Source of the DNA: Micromonospora aurantiaca ATCC 27029
Lineage (GTDB): Bacteria > Actinomycetota > Actinomycetes > Mycobacteriales > Micromonosporaceae
DNA: 64,000 nt
Direction: 5' to 3'
NCBI RefSeq assembly: GCF_000145235.1
Contig: NC_014391.1
Location: 5,340,001-5,404,000, forward strand
Positions 40,068-48,928 of this stretch are shown piece after piece. The notes beneath the pieces are model-generated. The model was not told where the DNA came from, did no database searches, and saw nothing but the letters and a program-made list of their open reading frames with translations. The first letter of the stretch is position 1; each line of letters opens with the position of its first letter. The position numbers were made by a program, and so were the translations under genes.

Positions 40068-41303
40068 TCACCCGCGCCGCAACTCCGCGAGGACCGCGCC
40101 GACCGTACGCCACCCGCTGGCGAGCGCCCCCTGGATGGACGGGCTGTCCCGGTGGTCCCCGGCCACGTACAGGCCGTCTCCGAGCACCACCGGCTTGCGC
40201 AGCCGGCCCTGTGGTGGCGGTGCGGCCGGGAGCGCGTCCGGCACGGCGACTGTGGTGAGGTGGGTCCAGTCGGCGGTGGAGCGGCCGTAGAGGCGGTCCA
40301 GTTCGCGTCGGATCACCGGTTCGGGCGGCGCCTGCGGGCCGACCACCGAGGTGGCGACCAGGTGCTGGCCGCCCGGCGCGTACGTGGGCGCGGCCCGGCT
40401 CACCACCACCGTGTTGGCGATCAGTTCCCGCCGGTCGCCGTCGAGCAGCAGGATCGGCTCGTCCAGCGGCGCCGTGTCGGTGCGGTGGTAGTAGGTGGTG
40501 TACGCGTGCATGCGTACCCTCGGCAGCCCTGGCAGCAGCGTGGCCGCCGTGGGCGGGTCCACCGCGACCACGACGGCGCGGCAGGTGATCTCGCCGGACG
40601 GGGTGCGGACCCGGCCGGGCGCGACGTCGGTGACCGGGGTGTTCAGTTCGATCAGCTCGGCGGGCAGCGGCGCGGCGAGCGCCTTCGGCAGCGCCTGCAT
40701 CCCGTCCGCGGGCAGGCCGATCCGGCCGCGGGCGAAGGAGCGCATGACGACCGCGAGGACGTGGCTGGAGGTGGCCAGCTCGCGGTCGAGCAGCACGCCG
40801 GACAGGAACGGCCGGAGCAGTTCCTCGATGATCGCGTCGGAGAGCCCGGCCCGGCGCAGCGCCTTCTCGGCGCTGGTCTCGGGTGTGTCGAGGAGCCGCC
40901 CGACCGGCACCGTGGCGTAGCCGGCGGCGAGCGTGGCGAACCGCAACCGATCGGTCAGCGATCCGATGCCGGCGGTGAGCGTGCCGGGTGCGCCGGTGGG
41001 TTCGCGCAGCGGGTTGACCAGGCGTTCCAGCCGGTCGCCACGGCGCACCAGCACGCCGGAGGTGAACCAGCCCATCGTGAGAGTGCCGACGTCGACCAGT
41101 CCGGTGAGCCGCGGGTACGCGGTGTTGAGCACCTGGAAGCCCCGGTCCAGCAGGAACCCGTCGACGCGGTCGGTGGCGACCCGCCCGCCGAGCCGGTCGC
41201 CCGCCTCCAGCAGCCGCCACGGCACGCCGGCGCGGTGCAGCCGCCGGGCGGCGGCGAGCCCGGCCAGGCCGCCGCCGACGATCACCACGTCCGTGTCAGG
41301 CAC
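40068..41303 (-). CDS. FAD-dependent amine-oxidase-like oxidoreductase
   Basis: A 411-residue flavoprotein of the amine oxidase/protoporphyrinogen oxidase superfamily. It has the dinucleotide-binding motif VVIVGGGLAGLAAARRL (about 6-22), LEAGDRLGGRV, and the C-terminal FAD contact LYVAGDHRDSPSIQGALASG. The middle has FLSGVLLDREL, typical of the family. Its start overlaps the stop of the MMPL transporter gene by eight bases, so the two are co-expressed. A carotenoid- or lipid-type substrate would fit but cannot be shown. Confidence 0.9.
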   Translation of the reverse strand: MPDTDVVIVGGGLAGLAAARRLHRAGVPWRLLEAGDRLGGRVATDRVDGFLLDRGFQVLNTAYPRLTGLVDVGTLTMGWFTSGVLVRRGDRLERLVNPLREPTGAPGTLTAGIGSLTDRLRFATLAAGYATVPVGRLLDTPETSAEKALRRAGLSDAIIEELLRPFLSGVLLDRELATSSHVLAVVMRSFARGRIGLPADGMQALPKALAAPLPAELIELNTPVTDVAPGRVRTPSGEITCRAVVVAVDPPTAATLLPGLPRVRMHAYTTYYHRTDTAPLDEPILLLDGDRRELIANTVVVSRAAPTYAPGGQHLVATSVVGPQAPPEPVIRRELDRLYGRSTADWTHLTTVAVPDALPAAPPPQGRLRKPVVLGDGLYVAGDHRDSPSIQGALASGWRTVGAVLAELRRG

Positions 41304-43431
41304 GGTCCACCCCCGGCCCGGCCCGGTCGCCCTCGCGGTGCGACCGCGACAAGCGGCCCGGCCACCAGACCTTCGGCCCGATGTCGTACGCGAGCGCGGG
41401 CACCAGCAGCGAGCGGACCACGATGGTGTCCAGCAGTACGCCGACGGCGACCGCCACGCCCAGCTCGACGAGCACCACGAGCGGCAGGACGGCGAGCGCG
41501 GAGAACGTGGCGGCGAGCACGATGCCGGCGGAGGTGATCACGCCGCCGGTGACGGCCAGCCCGGCGAGCACACCGGCGCGGGTGCCGCGGCGCACCGACT
41601 CCTCACGGACCCGGCTCATCAGGAAGATGTTGTAGTCGATGCCGAGCGCGACCAGGAACACGAACGCGAACAGCGGGAACGACTGGTCGACGCCGGGGAA
41701 GTCGAAGACGTACCGGAACAGCAGCGCGCACAGGCCCAGCGTGGCCAGGAACGACAGCACCACGGTGGCGATCAGCAGCACCGGGGCGACCAGGGCGCGC
41801 AGCAGCAGCGCCAGGATGACCGCGATGACCAGCAGCACCACCGGGATGATCACGTCGCGGTCGCGTACCGAGGCGTCGGCGGTGTCCACGTTGATCGCGG
41901 TGAAGCCGCCGACCACGGCGTCGGCGCCGGGTACCCGGTGCACCGCCTCGCGCAGGTCGCGGATGGTGCGTTCGGCGCCGTTGCTGTCCGGCGGGTCAGC
42001 GAGCGTGACGTTGAGCTGCACCCGCCCGTCGACCACCTTGGGGGGCGCGTTCGGGTCGGGCGGCGCGTTCTCGCCCCGCTCACCGAGCGGCAGCACCGAG
42101 GCGACTCCCGGTACGCCCTGCGCCACCTGGGCGACCTGCCGGGCGGTGCCCTGGGTGGTGAAGATGGTGGCGGGGCTGCCGGTGCCGGCCGGGAAGTGCC
42201 TGTCGATGACCTCCTGCCCGGCCACCGAGTCGGTGCGCTGGGTGAACAGCTGGGACTGGCCGAGCGTGGTGGCGCCGAGCTGGGTCACCCCGATCGCGAG
42301 GGCCGCGAGCACCACGGCGGTGACGACCCAGACGGTACGCGCGCGGCGCGCCACGAAGCCGGCGATCCGCCCCCAGATGCCGTGCTCGGTGCGCGGGTCG
42401 GCCTGGTCGTAGCGGGGTCGCCGGGGCCAGAACGCCCACCGGCCGCCGAGGACCAGCAGCGCGGGCAGGAAGGTGAGCATGACCAGCAGCGTGGCGGCGA
42501 TGCCGACGGCGCTGACCGGGCCGAGCGCGCGGTTGGAGTTGAAGCTGGACAGCAGCAGGCAGAGCAGGCTCACGATGACTGTGGCGCCGGAGGCGATGAT
42601 GGCCGGGGCGGCGCCCTTCCAGGCGGTCCGCATGGCGTCCCACGGGCGCTCGTGCCGGTGCAGTTCCTCCCGGTAGCGGGCGATGAGCAGCAGCGCGTAG
42701 TCGGTGCCGGCGCCGAAGACGAGCACGGTGAGGATGCCCTGTGCCTGCCCGTTGAGCTTGACGATGTCGTGGTCGGCGAGCAGGTAGACGAAGACGGCGG
42801 CGAGCGAGTACGACATCCCGGCGGCCAGCAGCGGGAAGATCCAGAGGACCGGGCTGCGGTAGACGACGAGCAGGATGACCAGCACCACTGTCAGCGTGAC
42901 CAGGAGCAGCGGCCCGTCGATCGCGCCGAACACCTCGATCAGGTCGCCGAGCAGCCCTGCGGGTCCGGCCACGTCGACGGTGAGCCCGTCGCGGTCCGGG
43001 CCGGCGATGTCGCGCAGGCGTTCCACAACGGACCGGATCTGTTCACCCTCGGAGCTGTCGATCGGCACGATCACCTGGGCGGCCTGCTCGTCCTGGCTGA
43101 CGACCGGTGGCGGCAGCGGACCGACCACGCCCGGCACTTCGGCGAAGCGGGCCGCGTCGGTCCGGATGCGCTGCTGGTCGGCGGGGGTGAGGCCGCCGGG
43201 TCGTTCGTAGACCACGAGTGCCGGGGTGGTCTCCCGGTCGACGAATCCGGCGGCCAGGTCCTGCGCCCGGGTTGCCTCGGCGTCGGCCGGGAGGAAGGAG
43301 GCGTTGTCGTTGGTGGAGACCTCGCCGAGCTTGCCGGAGTAGGGGCCGGCGATGCCGCCGACGATCAGCCAGCCGAGCACCACCGCCACCGCGATCAGCG
43401 TCGCGGTCCAGCGGCTGCGTCCTGCGGCCAT
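41296..43431 (-). CDS. MMPL-family transporter (RND superfamily)
   Basis: The 711-residue product has the two-fold RND design: one N-terminal span, an outer loop domain (about 35-165), five spans (about 170-320), a second span and loop (about 355-530), and five more spans ending near 700. DTDYALL-type GAGTDYALLLIARYREEL and LGIDYNIFLMSRVREE carry the paired acidic residues of the proton relay. MMPL proteins export lipids or lipophilic drugs. ATG at 43431 is preferred over the GTG six bases earlier. Coupled to the FAD oxidoreductase. Confidence 0.93.
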   Translation of the reverse strand: MAAGRSRWTATLIAVAVVLGWLIVGGIAGPYSGKLGEVSTNDNASFLPADAEATRAQDLAAGFVDRETTPALVVYERPGGLTPADQQRIRTDAARFAEVPGVVGPLPPPVVSQDEQAAQVIVPIDSSEGEQIRSVVERLRDIAGPDRDGLTVDVAGPAGLLGDLIEVFGAIDGPLLLVTLTVVLVILLVVYRSPVLWIFPLLAAGMSYSLAAVFVYLLADHDIVKLNGQAQGILTVLVFGAGTDYALLLIARYREELHRHERPWDAMRTAWKGAAPAIIASGATVIVSLLCLLLSSFNSNRALGPVSAVGIAATLLVMLTFLPALLVLGGRWAFWPRRPRYDQADPRTEHGIWGRIAGFVARRARTVWVVTAVVLAALAIGVTQLGATTLGQSQLFTQRTDSVAGQEVIDRHFPAGTGSPATIFTTQGTARQVAQVAQGVPGVASVLPLGERGENAPPDPNAPPKVVDGRVQLNVTLADPPDSNGAERTIRDLREAVHRVPGADAVVGGFTAINVDTADASVRDRDVIIPVVLLVIAVILALLLRALVAPVLLIATVVLSFLATLGLCALLFRYVFDFPGVDQSFPLFAFVFLVALGIDYNIFLMSRVREESVRRGTRAGVLAGLAVTGGVITSAGIVLAATFSALAVLPLVVLVELGVAVAVGVLLDTIVVRSLLVPALAYDIGPKVWWPGRLSRSHREGDRAGPGVDRA

Positions 43432-43607
43432 CTCCACCGTCCTCGAATCGACGCATCAATCGACGCAGCGGGAGTCTAAGTCGACGCCGACCATCCTGCC
43501 GGGCGAACGAGGACTCGGGGGCGAAAACCGGGCAGCCCGGCACGCGAAGGGGACCAGCGACGACTAACGCCCGCCGGCGATGCCGACGGGCGTGACGTGG
43601 AGCGAAG

Positions 43608-43680
43608 CTCCCCCGATTGGACTCGAACCAATAACCTGCCGGTTAACAGCCGGCTGCTCTGCCAATTGAGCTACAGGGGA
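43608..43680 (-). tRNA. tRNA-Asn (anticodon GTT)
   Basis: Minus-strand cloverleaf. Acceptor TCCCCTG (43680-43674) pairs with CGGGGGA (43615-43609). The D arm has AGCTCAATTGGCAGAGC, the anticodon loop CTGTTAA gives GTT, and the T arm has GGTTCGAGTCC. CCA is not encoded. Confidence 0.95.
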
Positions 43681-43947
43681 CCGTGCACCGCTCGGTTCGG
43701 ATCTCTCCGCTCCGTGCGACGGGGACAAGAGTACAGGACATCGGGGGGTGGTGCGCCAGGGGGTTACCGGAGGAGGACCGGACCGGCTGACGCGCCAGGA
43801 TTACGGACAAATCGTCATCTCGGCACAGGGAGGCATGAGCGGAGAGCAGGATGGGTAGTTAGCCGTCGACAGAGAAGCAGGCGCGAGACGGTCATTCCGC
43901 CGAGCTGGCGGAAACCGGCGAGAGCGTCAGGTACGGAAGGAGCCGCC
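43681..43947. other. Intergenic region, no gene seen
   Basis: The region lies upstream of both the tRNA-Asn gene (minus) and the YtxH-like gene (plus). It is less GC-rich near 43800-43900 and no confident promoter pair could be picked. Confidence 0.4.
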
Positions 43948-44334
43948 ATGCGCGGAAAGATCATGTTTCTTGGCGGGCTGGCTGCGGGATTCGTCCTGGG
44001 CGCCCGTGCCGGCCGGGAGAAGTACGAGGAGCTGGTGGTCCGCGGGCGCAAGGTGCTCGACCACCCGACCGTCCAGGAGGCGGCCGGGGTCGCGCAGGCC
44101 CAGGCGACCCGGCTCTACTCGGAGGGCAAGGACAAGCTGGGGCAGACCAAGCTCGGTGAGAAGCTCGCCACCAACGGCGGCAAGCCGGGCATGACCGACG
44201 CCGACAAGCCGTTCGCCGGCACGCCGGCCGCGGTCGGCAGCCGCAGCGCCAACGGGACGGGCTCGACCAGCGCGTCCGGCTCGACCACCACCGGCACGAG
44301 CACCAAGCCGTCCAGCACCGGCAACACGCTCTGA
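43948..44334 (+). CDS. YtxH-like membrane-anchored protein
   Basis: The 128-residue product starts with a single membrane segment (about 5-20, MFLGGLAAGFVLGARAG) directly followed by REKYEELVVRGRKVLDHPTVQE, the pattern of actinobacterial YtxH-like proteins. The last 40 residues are a low-complexity Ser/Thr/Gly tail. ATG after GGAAGGAG. Such proteins are linked to general stress, but the role is unknown. A strong terminator follows. Confidence 0.82.
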   Translation: MRGKIMFLGGLAAGFVLGARAGREKYEELVVRGRKVLDHPTVQEAAGVAQAQATRLYSEGKDKLGQTKLGEKLATNGGKPGMTDADKPFAGTPAAVGSRSANGTGSTSASGSTTTGTSTKPSSTGNTL

Positions 44335-44346
44335 CACCAGCGGACA

Positions 44347-44378
44347 GCGGGCCGGTCACCTCCGGGTGACCGGCCCGC
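44347..44378 (+). terminator. Hairpin terminator
   Basis: GCGGGCCGGTCACC (44347-44360) pairs perfectly with GGTGACCGGCCCGC (44365-44378) around the tetraloop TCCG, 12 bases after the stop of the YtxH-like gene. Confidence 0.8.
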
Positions 44379-44430
44379 TCCCGTGTGCGCGGGCGGCGAT
44401 GTGGCACATTCTCCGTGGGGAGGTGACCAG

Positions 44431-45615
44431 ATGCCGATGGTCGGACCGGAGACGGCGGATCAGGCGCGACTGCTGCGCCTGCTGCGCGACGACGGCCCAC
44501 GCTCCCGGGTCGAGCTGGCCGACCTCCTCGGCCTGCCCCGGGCCCGGTTCGCCGCCGAGGTCGACCGGCTGACCACGCTCGGCCTGGTGGAGACCGCCGG
44601 ACCGGCCGCGTCCCGGGGCGGACGCCGCTCGTCGCTGCTGCGCATCGGCGCGCAGGTCCGGTTCGGCGCGGTGCTCGTCGGCGACGGCCTCCTGCGGGTC
44701 GCGCTCACCGACGGCGAACTGAACCCGCTCGCCCGGCACGACGAGCCGGTGGACGTCCGGCTCGGCCCGGACGTGGTGGTCGGGCGCATCGTCGAACTGC
44801 TCGGCAAACTGCGTGTCGAGGCGGGACTGTCGTCGCTCACCGGCGTCGGCGTCGCGCTGCCCGCGCCGGTCGAGGTCCGCGACGGCACGCCGGTGTCCGC
44901 GCCGGCCCTGCCCGGCTGGCACCGCTTCCCGGTACGCGACACGCTCGCCGCCGAGCTGGGCTGCCCGGTGCAGGTCGACAACGACGCCAACGCGATGGCC
45001 CTCGGCGAACGGCACGCCGGCACCGGCCGCCCGTTCGACGACTTCCTCTACGTCAAGCTGGGCGAGGCGATCGGCTGCGGGCTGGTGCTCGCCGGCGCGC
45101 TCTACCGGGGTGCGGCCAGCGGGGCCGGCGACATCGGCCACTTCCAGCTCACCGAGGACGGGCCGCTCTGCGGCTGCGGCAACAACGGGTGCGTCGAGGC
45201 GTACTGCGGGGATGTCGCACTGGTGCGCGAGGCGGTGAGCGCCGCGCGGGCCGGGCGCTCGACGGCGCTGGCGGACCGGCTGGCCGCGGCCGGGACGCTG
45301 TCGGTGGCCGACGTGGCGGCGGCGGCCACCGAGGGCGACCCGGCGGCGCAGACGCTGGTGCGCGACGCCGCCCGCCGGCTCGGGCGGGTGCTGGTCGGGC
45401 TGGTCAGCTTCGTCAACCCGGCCATCGTGATCATCGGCGGCGCACCCGGCGGGATCGGGCCGGTGCTGCTCGCGGAGATCCGGGGCGTGGTCTACCGGCG
45501 CTCCACGCCGCTGGCCACCGGCAGCATGCCGATCGTCCTGTCCGACCTCGGCGACACCGCCGGCCTGGTCGGGGCGGCGCGCCTGGTCAGCGACCAGGTC
45601 TACGCCGCCCGCTGA
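44431..45615 (+). CDS. ROK-family regulator or sugar kinase
   Basis: A 394-residue ROK protein. The N terminus has a winged helix (LLRLLRDDGPRSRVELADLLGL, about 12-33), so it is probably a repressor of the NagC/XylR kind rather than a kinase. The ROK body has DNDANAMALGERHAG and GAGDIGHFQL, and the zinc motif CGCGNNGCVEAYC near 250. Its ribosome binding site is GGGGAGGTG. It ends four bases from the convergent sugar-phosphate isomerase gene and may control the carbohydrate genes to the right. Confidence 0.9.
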   Translation: MPMVGPETADQARLLRLLRDDGPRSRVELADLLGLPRARFAAEVDRLTTLGLVETAGPAASRGGRRSSLLRIGAQVRFGAVLVGDGLLRVALTDGELNPLARHDEPVDVRLGPDVVVGRIVELLGKLRVEAGLSSLTGVGVALPAPVEVRDGTPVSAPALPGWHRFPVRDTLAAELGCPVQVDNDANAMALGERHAGTGRPFDDFLYVKLGEAIGCGLVLAGALYRGAASGAGDIGHFQLTEDGPLCGCGNNGCVEAYCGDVALVREAVSAARAGRSTALADRLAAAGTLSVADVAAAATEGDPAAQTLVRDAARRLGRVLVGLVSFVNPAIVIIGGAPGGIGPVLLAEIRGVVYRRSTPLATGSMPIVLSDLGDTAGLVGAARLVSDQVYAAR

Positions 45616-45619
45616 CCGG

Positions 45620-46630
45620 TCAGTCGCGGCTGCTGCTGAAGGCGGCGTCGAAGGCCGCGGACGGGGCGTCGAACGCCAGGCGGCGGACGAACTGGAGCGC
45701 CTCCGGCGCGCCGACCAGGCGGTCCATGCCGGCGTCCTCCCACTCGATCGAAATCGGGCCGTCGTAGCCGATCGCGTTGAGCGCCCGGAAGCAGTCCTCC
45801 CACGGCACGTCGCCGTGGCCGGTGGAGACGAAGTCCCAGCCGCGCCGCATGTCGGCCCAGGGCAGGTGGGAGGAGAGCCGGCCGCGCCGCCCGTCGCCGG
45901 TACGGACCTTCGCGTCCTTGCAGTCGACGTGGTAGATCCGGTCGGCGAAGTCGAAGATGAAGTTCACCGGGTCCAGTTCCTGCCAGACGAAGTGCGACGG
46001 ATCCCAGTTGAGCCCGAACGCCTCCCGGTGCCCGATCGCCTCCAGCGTGCGCTTCGTCGTCCAGTAGTCGTAGGCGATCTCGCTGGGGTGCACCTCGTGC
46101 GCGAACCGCACCCCCACCTCGTCGAAGACGTCGAGGATCGGGTTCCACCTGTCGGCGAAGTCCTGGTAGCCGCGCTCGATCATGGCCGGCGGCACCGGCG
46201 GGAACATCGCCACCGTGTGCCAGATGGACGAGCCGGTGAAGCCGACGACGGTGTTCACGCCGAGCTTCGCCGCCGCCCGCGCGGTGTCCTTGATCTCCTC
46301 GGCGGCCCGCTGCCGCACCCCCTCCGGCTCTCCGTCGCCCCAGATCCGGGCCGGCAGGATGTCCTGGTGCCGCTCGTCGATCGGGTGGTCGCAGACGGCC
46401 TGCCCGACCAGGTGGTTGGAGACGGCGAACACCTGGAGGTTGTGCTTGGCCAGGGTGGCCCGCTTGCGCTCCACGTACGAGTCGTCGGCGAGCGCCTTGT
46501 CCACCTCGAAGTGGTCGCCCCAGCAGGCGATCTCCAGCCCGTCGTAGCCCCACTCGGCGGCGAGCCGGCAGACCTCGTCGAACGGCAGATCGGCCCACTG
46601 GCCGGTGAAGAGCGTGATGGGTCGCGCCAT
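45620..46630 (-). CDS. Sugar phosphate isomerase/epimerase (xylose-isomerase-like TIM barrel)
   Basis: A 336-residue AP-endonuclease-2-type barrel. Metal ligands are expected in HEVHPSEIAYDYW (Glu, His), NWDPSHFVWQ (Asp, His), YHVDCKDAKV (His, Asp) and SIEWEDAGM (Glu). The first strand is TLFTGQWADLPFDEV. Proteins like this isomerise or epimerise free or phosphorylated sugars and inositols. ATG after GGGGAGAAGGACA. The minus-strand neighbours upstream are the ThuA and sugar-dehydrogenase genes, all plausible parts of one carbohydrate route. Confidence 0.92.
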   Translation of the reverse strand: MARPITLFTGQWADLPFDEVCRLAAEWGYDGLEIACWGDHFEVDKALADDSYVERKRATLAKHNLQVFAVSNHLVGQAVCDHPIDERHQDILPARIWGDGEPEGVRQRAAEEIKDTARAAAKLGVNTVVGFTGSSIWHTVAMFPPVPPAMIERGYQDFADRWNPILDVFDEVGVRFAHEVHPSEIAYDYWTTKRTLEAIGHREAFGLNWDPSHFVWQELDPVNFIFDFADRIYHVDCKDAKVRTGDGRRGRLSSHLPWADMRRGWDFVSTGHGDVPWEDCFRALNAIGYDGPISIEWEDAGMDRLVGAPEALQFVRRLAFDAPSAAFDAAFSSSRD

Positions 46631-46802
46631 TGTCCTTCTCCCCTGTGGTGATGGGGGATTCCGTCGCGGACCGGGCGAGGACGACCGGAGGCGGCGGCGC
46701 GTGGGAACCGGTGGACGCCGGAGCGTCTGCTCCCGGACGGGTTGCGCCTCCCGCCGGGTCACCGGCCACCTCGCGGTCGCCGCCTCCACTCTATGGCCTC
46801 CG

Positions 46803-48911
46803 TCAGGGCAGGGTCCAGCGCTGGTTCGCCGCGCCCGTGCACGTCCACAGGTGCACCGCCGTGCCGTCGGCCGAGTTGTTGCCGGACACGTCCAGGCACT
46901 TGCCCGACTGCGGGTTACGTACCGTGCCGTCCGCCTGCGCCGACCAGTTCTGCGCCCCGGTGCCGTTGCACGTGTAGAGCTGGATCTTCGTGCCGTCCGC
47001 ACTGCCGCCGCCCGACACGTCCAGGCACTTGCCGAGCGCCTTCACCGGCCCGTTCGGCGTCACCGTCCACGACTGCGCCGACGAGCCGTTGCAGGTGTAG
47101 AGCTGGATCTGGGTGCCGTCGGCCGACGATCCGCTCCGCACGTCCAGGCACTTGCCGCCGAGGCCCTTGATCGGGCCGGCACCGCCGGTGCCGGTCGAGC
47201 GGACCAGCGTGAAGTCGTCGACGTCGAACAGCCCGGAGCCGCTGCCGGTGAACGTCAGGTGGACCGTCTGCGTACCGGACGGCACGCCGGTGAGCGCGGT
47301 GCTCACGTCGGCGAACGTGGTCCAGCTACCGGTGTTCGGCACCGCCACCTGGCCGAGCACCGGGCCGCCCGGCGAGCCGGTCCGCACCTGGAGTGTGCCG
47401 CCCGGGCCGCCGGAGACCACCCGGGCGCGCAGCGACGTCACACCGGTCAGGTCCAGACCCGGGTACGCGGCCCAGTCGCCCGGGTCCACGTACCCCAGGG
47501 TCTGGCCGCCGTTGGCACCGGCCTTGGGGTACGCGCTGACGCCGCTCGCCGAACCGAACGCCTCGGCCTGGACGGTGGTGTTGCCGGTCGGCGGCGGCGT
47601 GCCGCCGAGTTCCTTGATCCGGATGTTGCGGAACGACACGTCGTCGCCGGTGCCGTGGTTCTGGATGCCGACGTGCCCGGCGAGCGACCGCACCGGGTCG
47701 GTGTTCGTGAAGTCGTTGATCCGCACGCCGTTGAGGAAGACCTGGAGCCGCTCGGACTCGACCAGGATCTCGTAGGTGTTCCACTCCCCCGCCGGGTTGA
47801 GCGCCGCGTCCCGGGCCGCCAGGTCGGCGGACTTGAAGCCGTAGACCGCGCCGGTGGTCCGGTCGGCCGCGTCGGTGGGGTCGATCTGGATCTCGTAGCC
47901 GTTGTTCACCGCCGAGTTCGGGTCGCTCGACGGCGGGAAGCCGACGAACACGCCCGAGTTGTCGTCACCGGCCAGCCGCCAGTCCAGCTTCAGCGAGTAG
48001 TTGGTGAACTGCTTCGCGCTGTACCAGTACAGGCCCATGCCGCCGACCGAGGTGAGCGTGGCGTCGGCGTTGGTGAAGCTGCCCGGCCCGGCCTGCGACC
48101 AGCCGGTGGTGCCGCCGTTGTAGAGCGCGGTGTAGCCGGTCTCCGGCCGGCAGTCGGCCTTCGTGCGCCCGGCGGCGTAGCGGATGCCGCCGAGCAGGTG
48201 CGCCCGGAACGCCGCGTCGGCGTAGGACGCCTGGGTGTGGCCGCCGCCGGTGTAGAAGGACCGGCCGCCGCTGTACGTCTTGCACCAGGCGTGCGGGTGG
48301 TCGCCGCCCATCGAGCCGCCGGAGTACGTGGACTCGTCCAGGCTGGCCAGCACGTGCGCGGTGGAGCGGGCGTTGGTGCGGTAGTCGTACCACTCGTCGG
48401 TGCGGTTCCACCGCTGCGGCAGGTGCGCGGTGGCGGCGTGCGCCCGGTCCTCCACCTTCACCGTGGCCGGCTGGATGGCCGGGTGGGAGGCGAACCAGGC
48501 GCCGACCAGGTTGCCGTAGAACGGCCAGTCGTACTCGGTGTCGGCGGCGGAGTGCACGCCGACGTACCCGCCGCCGGCGCCGATGTACGCCTCGAACGCC
48601 GACTGCTGGCTGGCGTTGAGGACGTCCCCCGTGGTGTTGAGGAAGATCACCGCCTCGAAGCGGGCCAGGTTGGCGGTGGTGAACTGGGCGGCGTCCTCGG
48701 TCGCGGTGACGGTGAAGTTGTTCGCCGCGCCCAGCTCCCGTACGGCCTGCGTGCCGACCGCGATGGAGTCGTGGCGGAAGCCGGCGGTCTTGGAGAAGAC
48801 GAGCACGTCGTAGGGGGCGTCGGCGGCGGCTGCCGGGCCCGCGGGGACGGTGCAGGCGATGGTGGCGAGGACGGCGGTCACCGCCCCCAGTGCGGTACGC
48901 ACGAGTTTCAT
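46803..48911 (-). CDS. Secreted ThuA / DUF1080 / CBM6 / ricin-lectin multidomain protein
   Basis: The 702-residue product has a signal peptide (about 1-30). It continues with a ThuA-like domain (about 32-240, YDVLVFSKTAGFRHDSI, GGGYVGVHSAADTEYDWPFY), a DUF1080/3-keto-glycoside hydrolase-type domain (about 255-435, ending GHVGIQNHGTGDDVSFRNIRIKEL), a CBM6 domain (about 445-570) and a ricin B lectin (about 580-702, three repeats with CLDV ... QSW/QNW/QRW). DUF1080 proteins in this class cleave 3-keto-glycosides. The lectin segment is almost identical at DNA level to that of the next gene. ATG after GAAGGAGAACCAG. Confidence 0.92.
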   Translation of the reverse strand: MKLVRTALGAVTAVLATIACTVPAGPAAAADAPYDVLVFSKTAGFRHDSIAVGTQAVRELGAANNFTVTATEDAAQFTTANLARFEAVIFLNTTGDVLNASQQSAFEAYIGAGGGYVGVHSAADTEYDWPFYGNLVGAWFASHPAIQPATVKVEDRAHAATAHLPQRWNRTDEWYDYRTNARSTAHVLASLDESTYSGGSMGGDHPHAWCKTYSGGRSFYTGGGHTQASYADAAFRAHLLGGIRYAAGRTKADCRPETGYTALYNGGTTGWSQAGPGSFTNADATLTSVGGMGLYWYSAKQFTNYSLKLDWRLAGDDNSGVFVGFPPSSDPNSAVNNGYEIQIDPTDAADRTTGAVYGFKSADLAARDAALNPAGEWNTYEILVESERLQVFLNGVRINDFTNTDPVRSLAGHVGIQNHGTGDDVSFRNIRIKELGGTPPPTGNTTVQAEAFGSASGVSAYPKAGANGGQTLGYVDPGDWAAYPGLDLTGVTSLRARVVSGGPGGTLQVRTGSPGGPVLGQVAVPNTGSWTTFADVSTALTGVPSGTQTVHLTFTGSGSGLFDVDDFTLVRSTGTGGAGPIKGLGGKCLDVRSGSSADGTQIQLYTCNGSSAQSWTVTPNGPVKALGKCLDVSGGGSADGTKIQLYTCNGTGAQNWSAQADGTVRNPQSGKCLDVSGNNSADGTAVHLWTCTGAANQRWTLP
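46808..47175 (-). repeat. Ricin-lectin coding repeat, copy 1
   Basis: About 368 bases are nearly identical to 48934-49301 (offset 2126). Both code for the C-terminal three-fold ricin lectin of neighbouring secreted proteins. Differences are concentrated near the distal end and at scattered third positions. Confidence 0.85.
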
Positions 48912-48928
48912 CTGGTTCTCCTTCATCC

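Noticed and set aside
40933..43479. An 848-residue plus-strand frame over the MMPL gene
   Set aside because: Asp/Gly/His-rich shadow frame with no signal, membrane span or domain; the minus-strand transporter explains the region.
43597..43700. Frame beginning SPDWTRTNNLPVNSRLLCQ
   Set aside because: Known artefact of translating a tRNA-Asn gene in antisense; the true gene in that frame starts at 43948.
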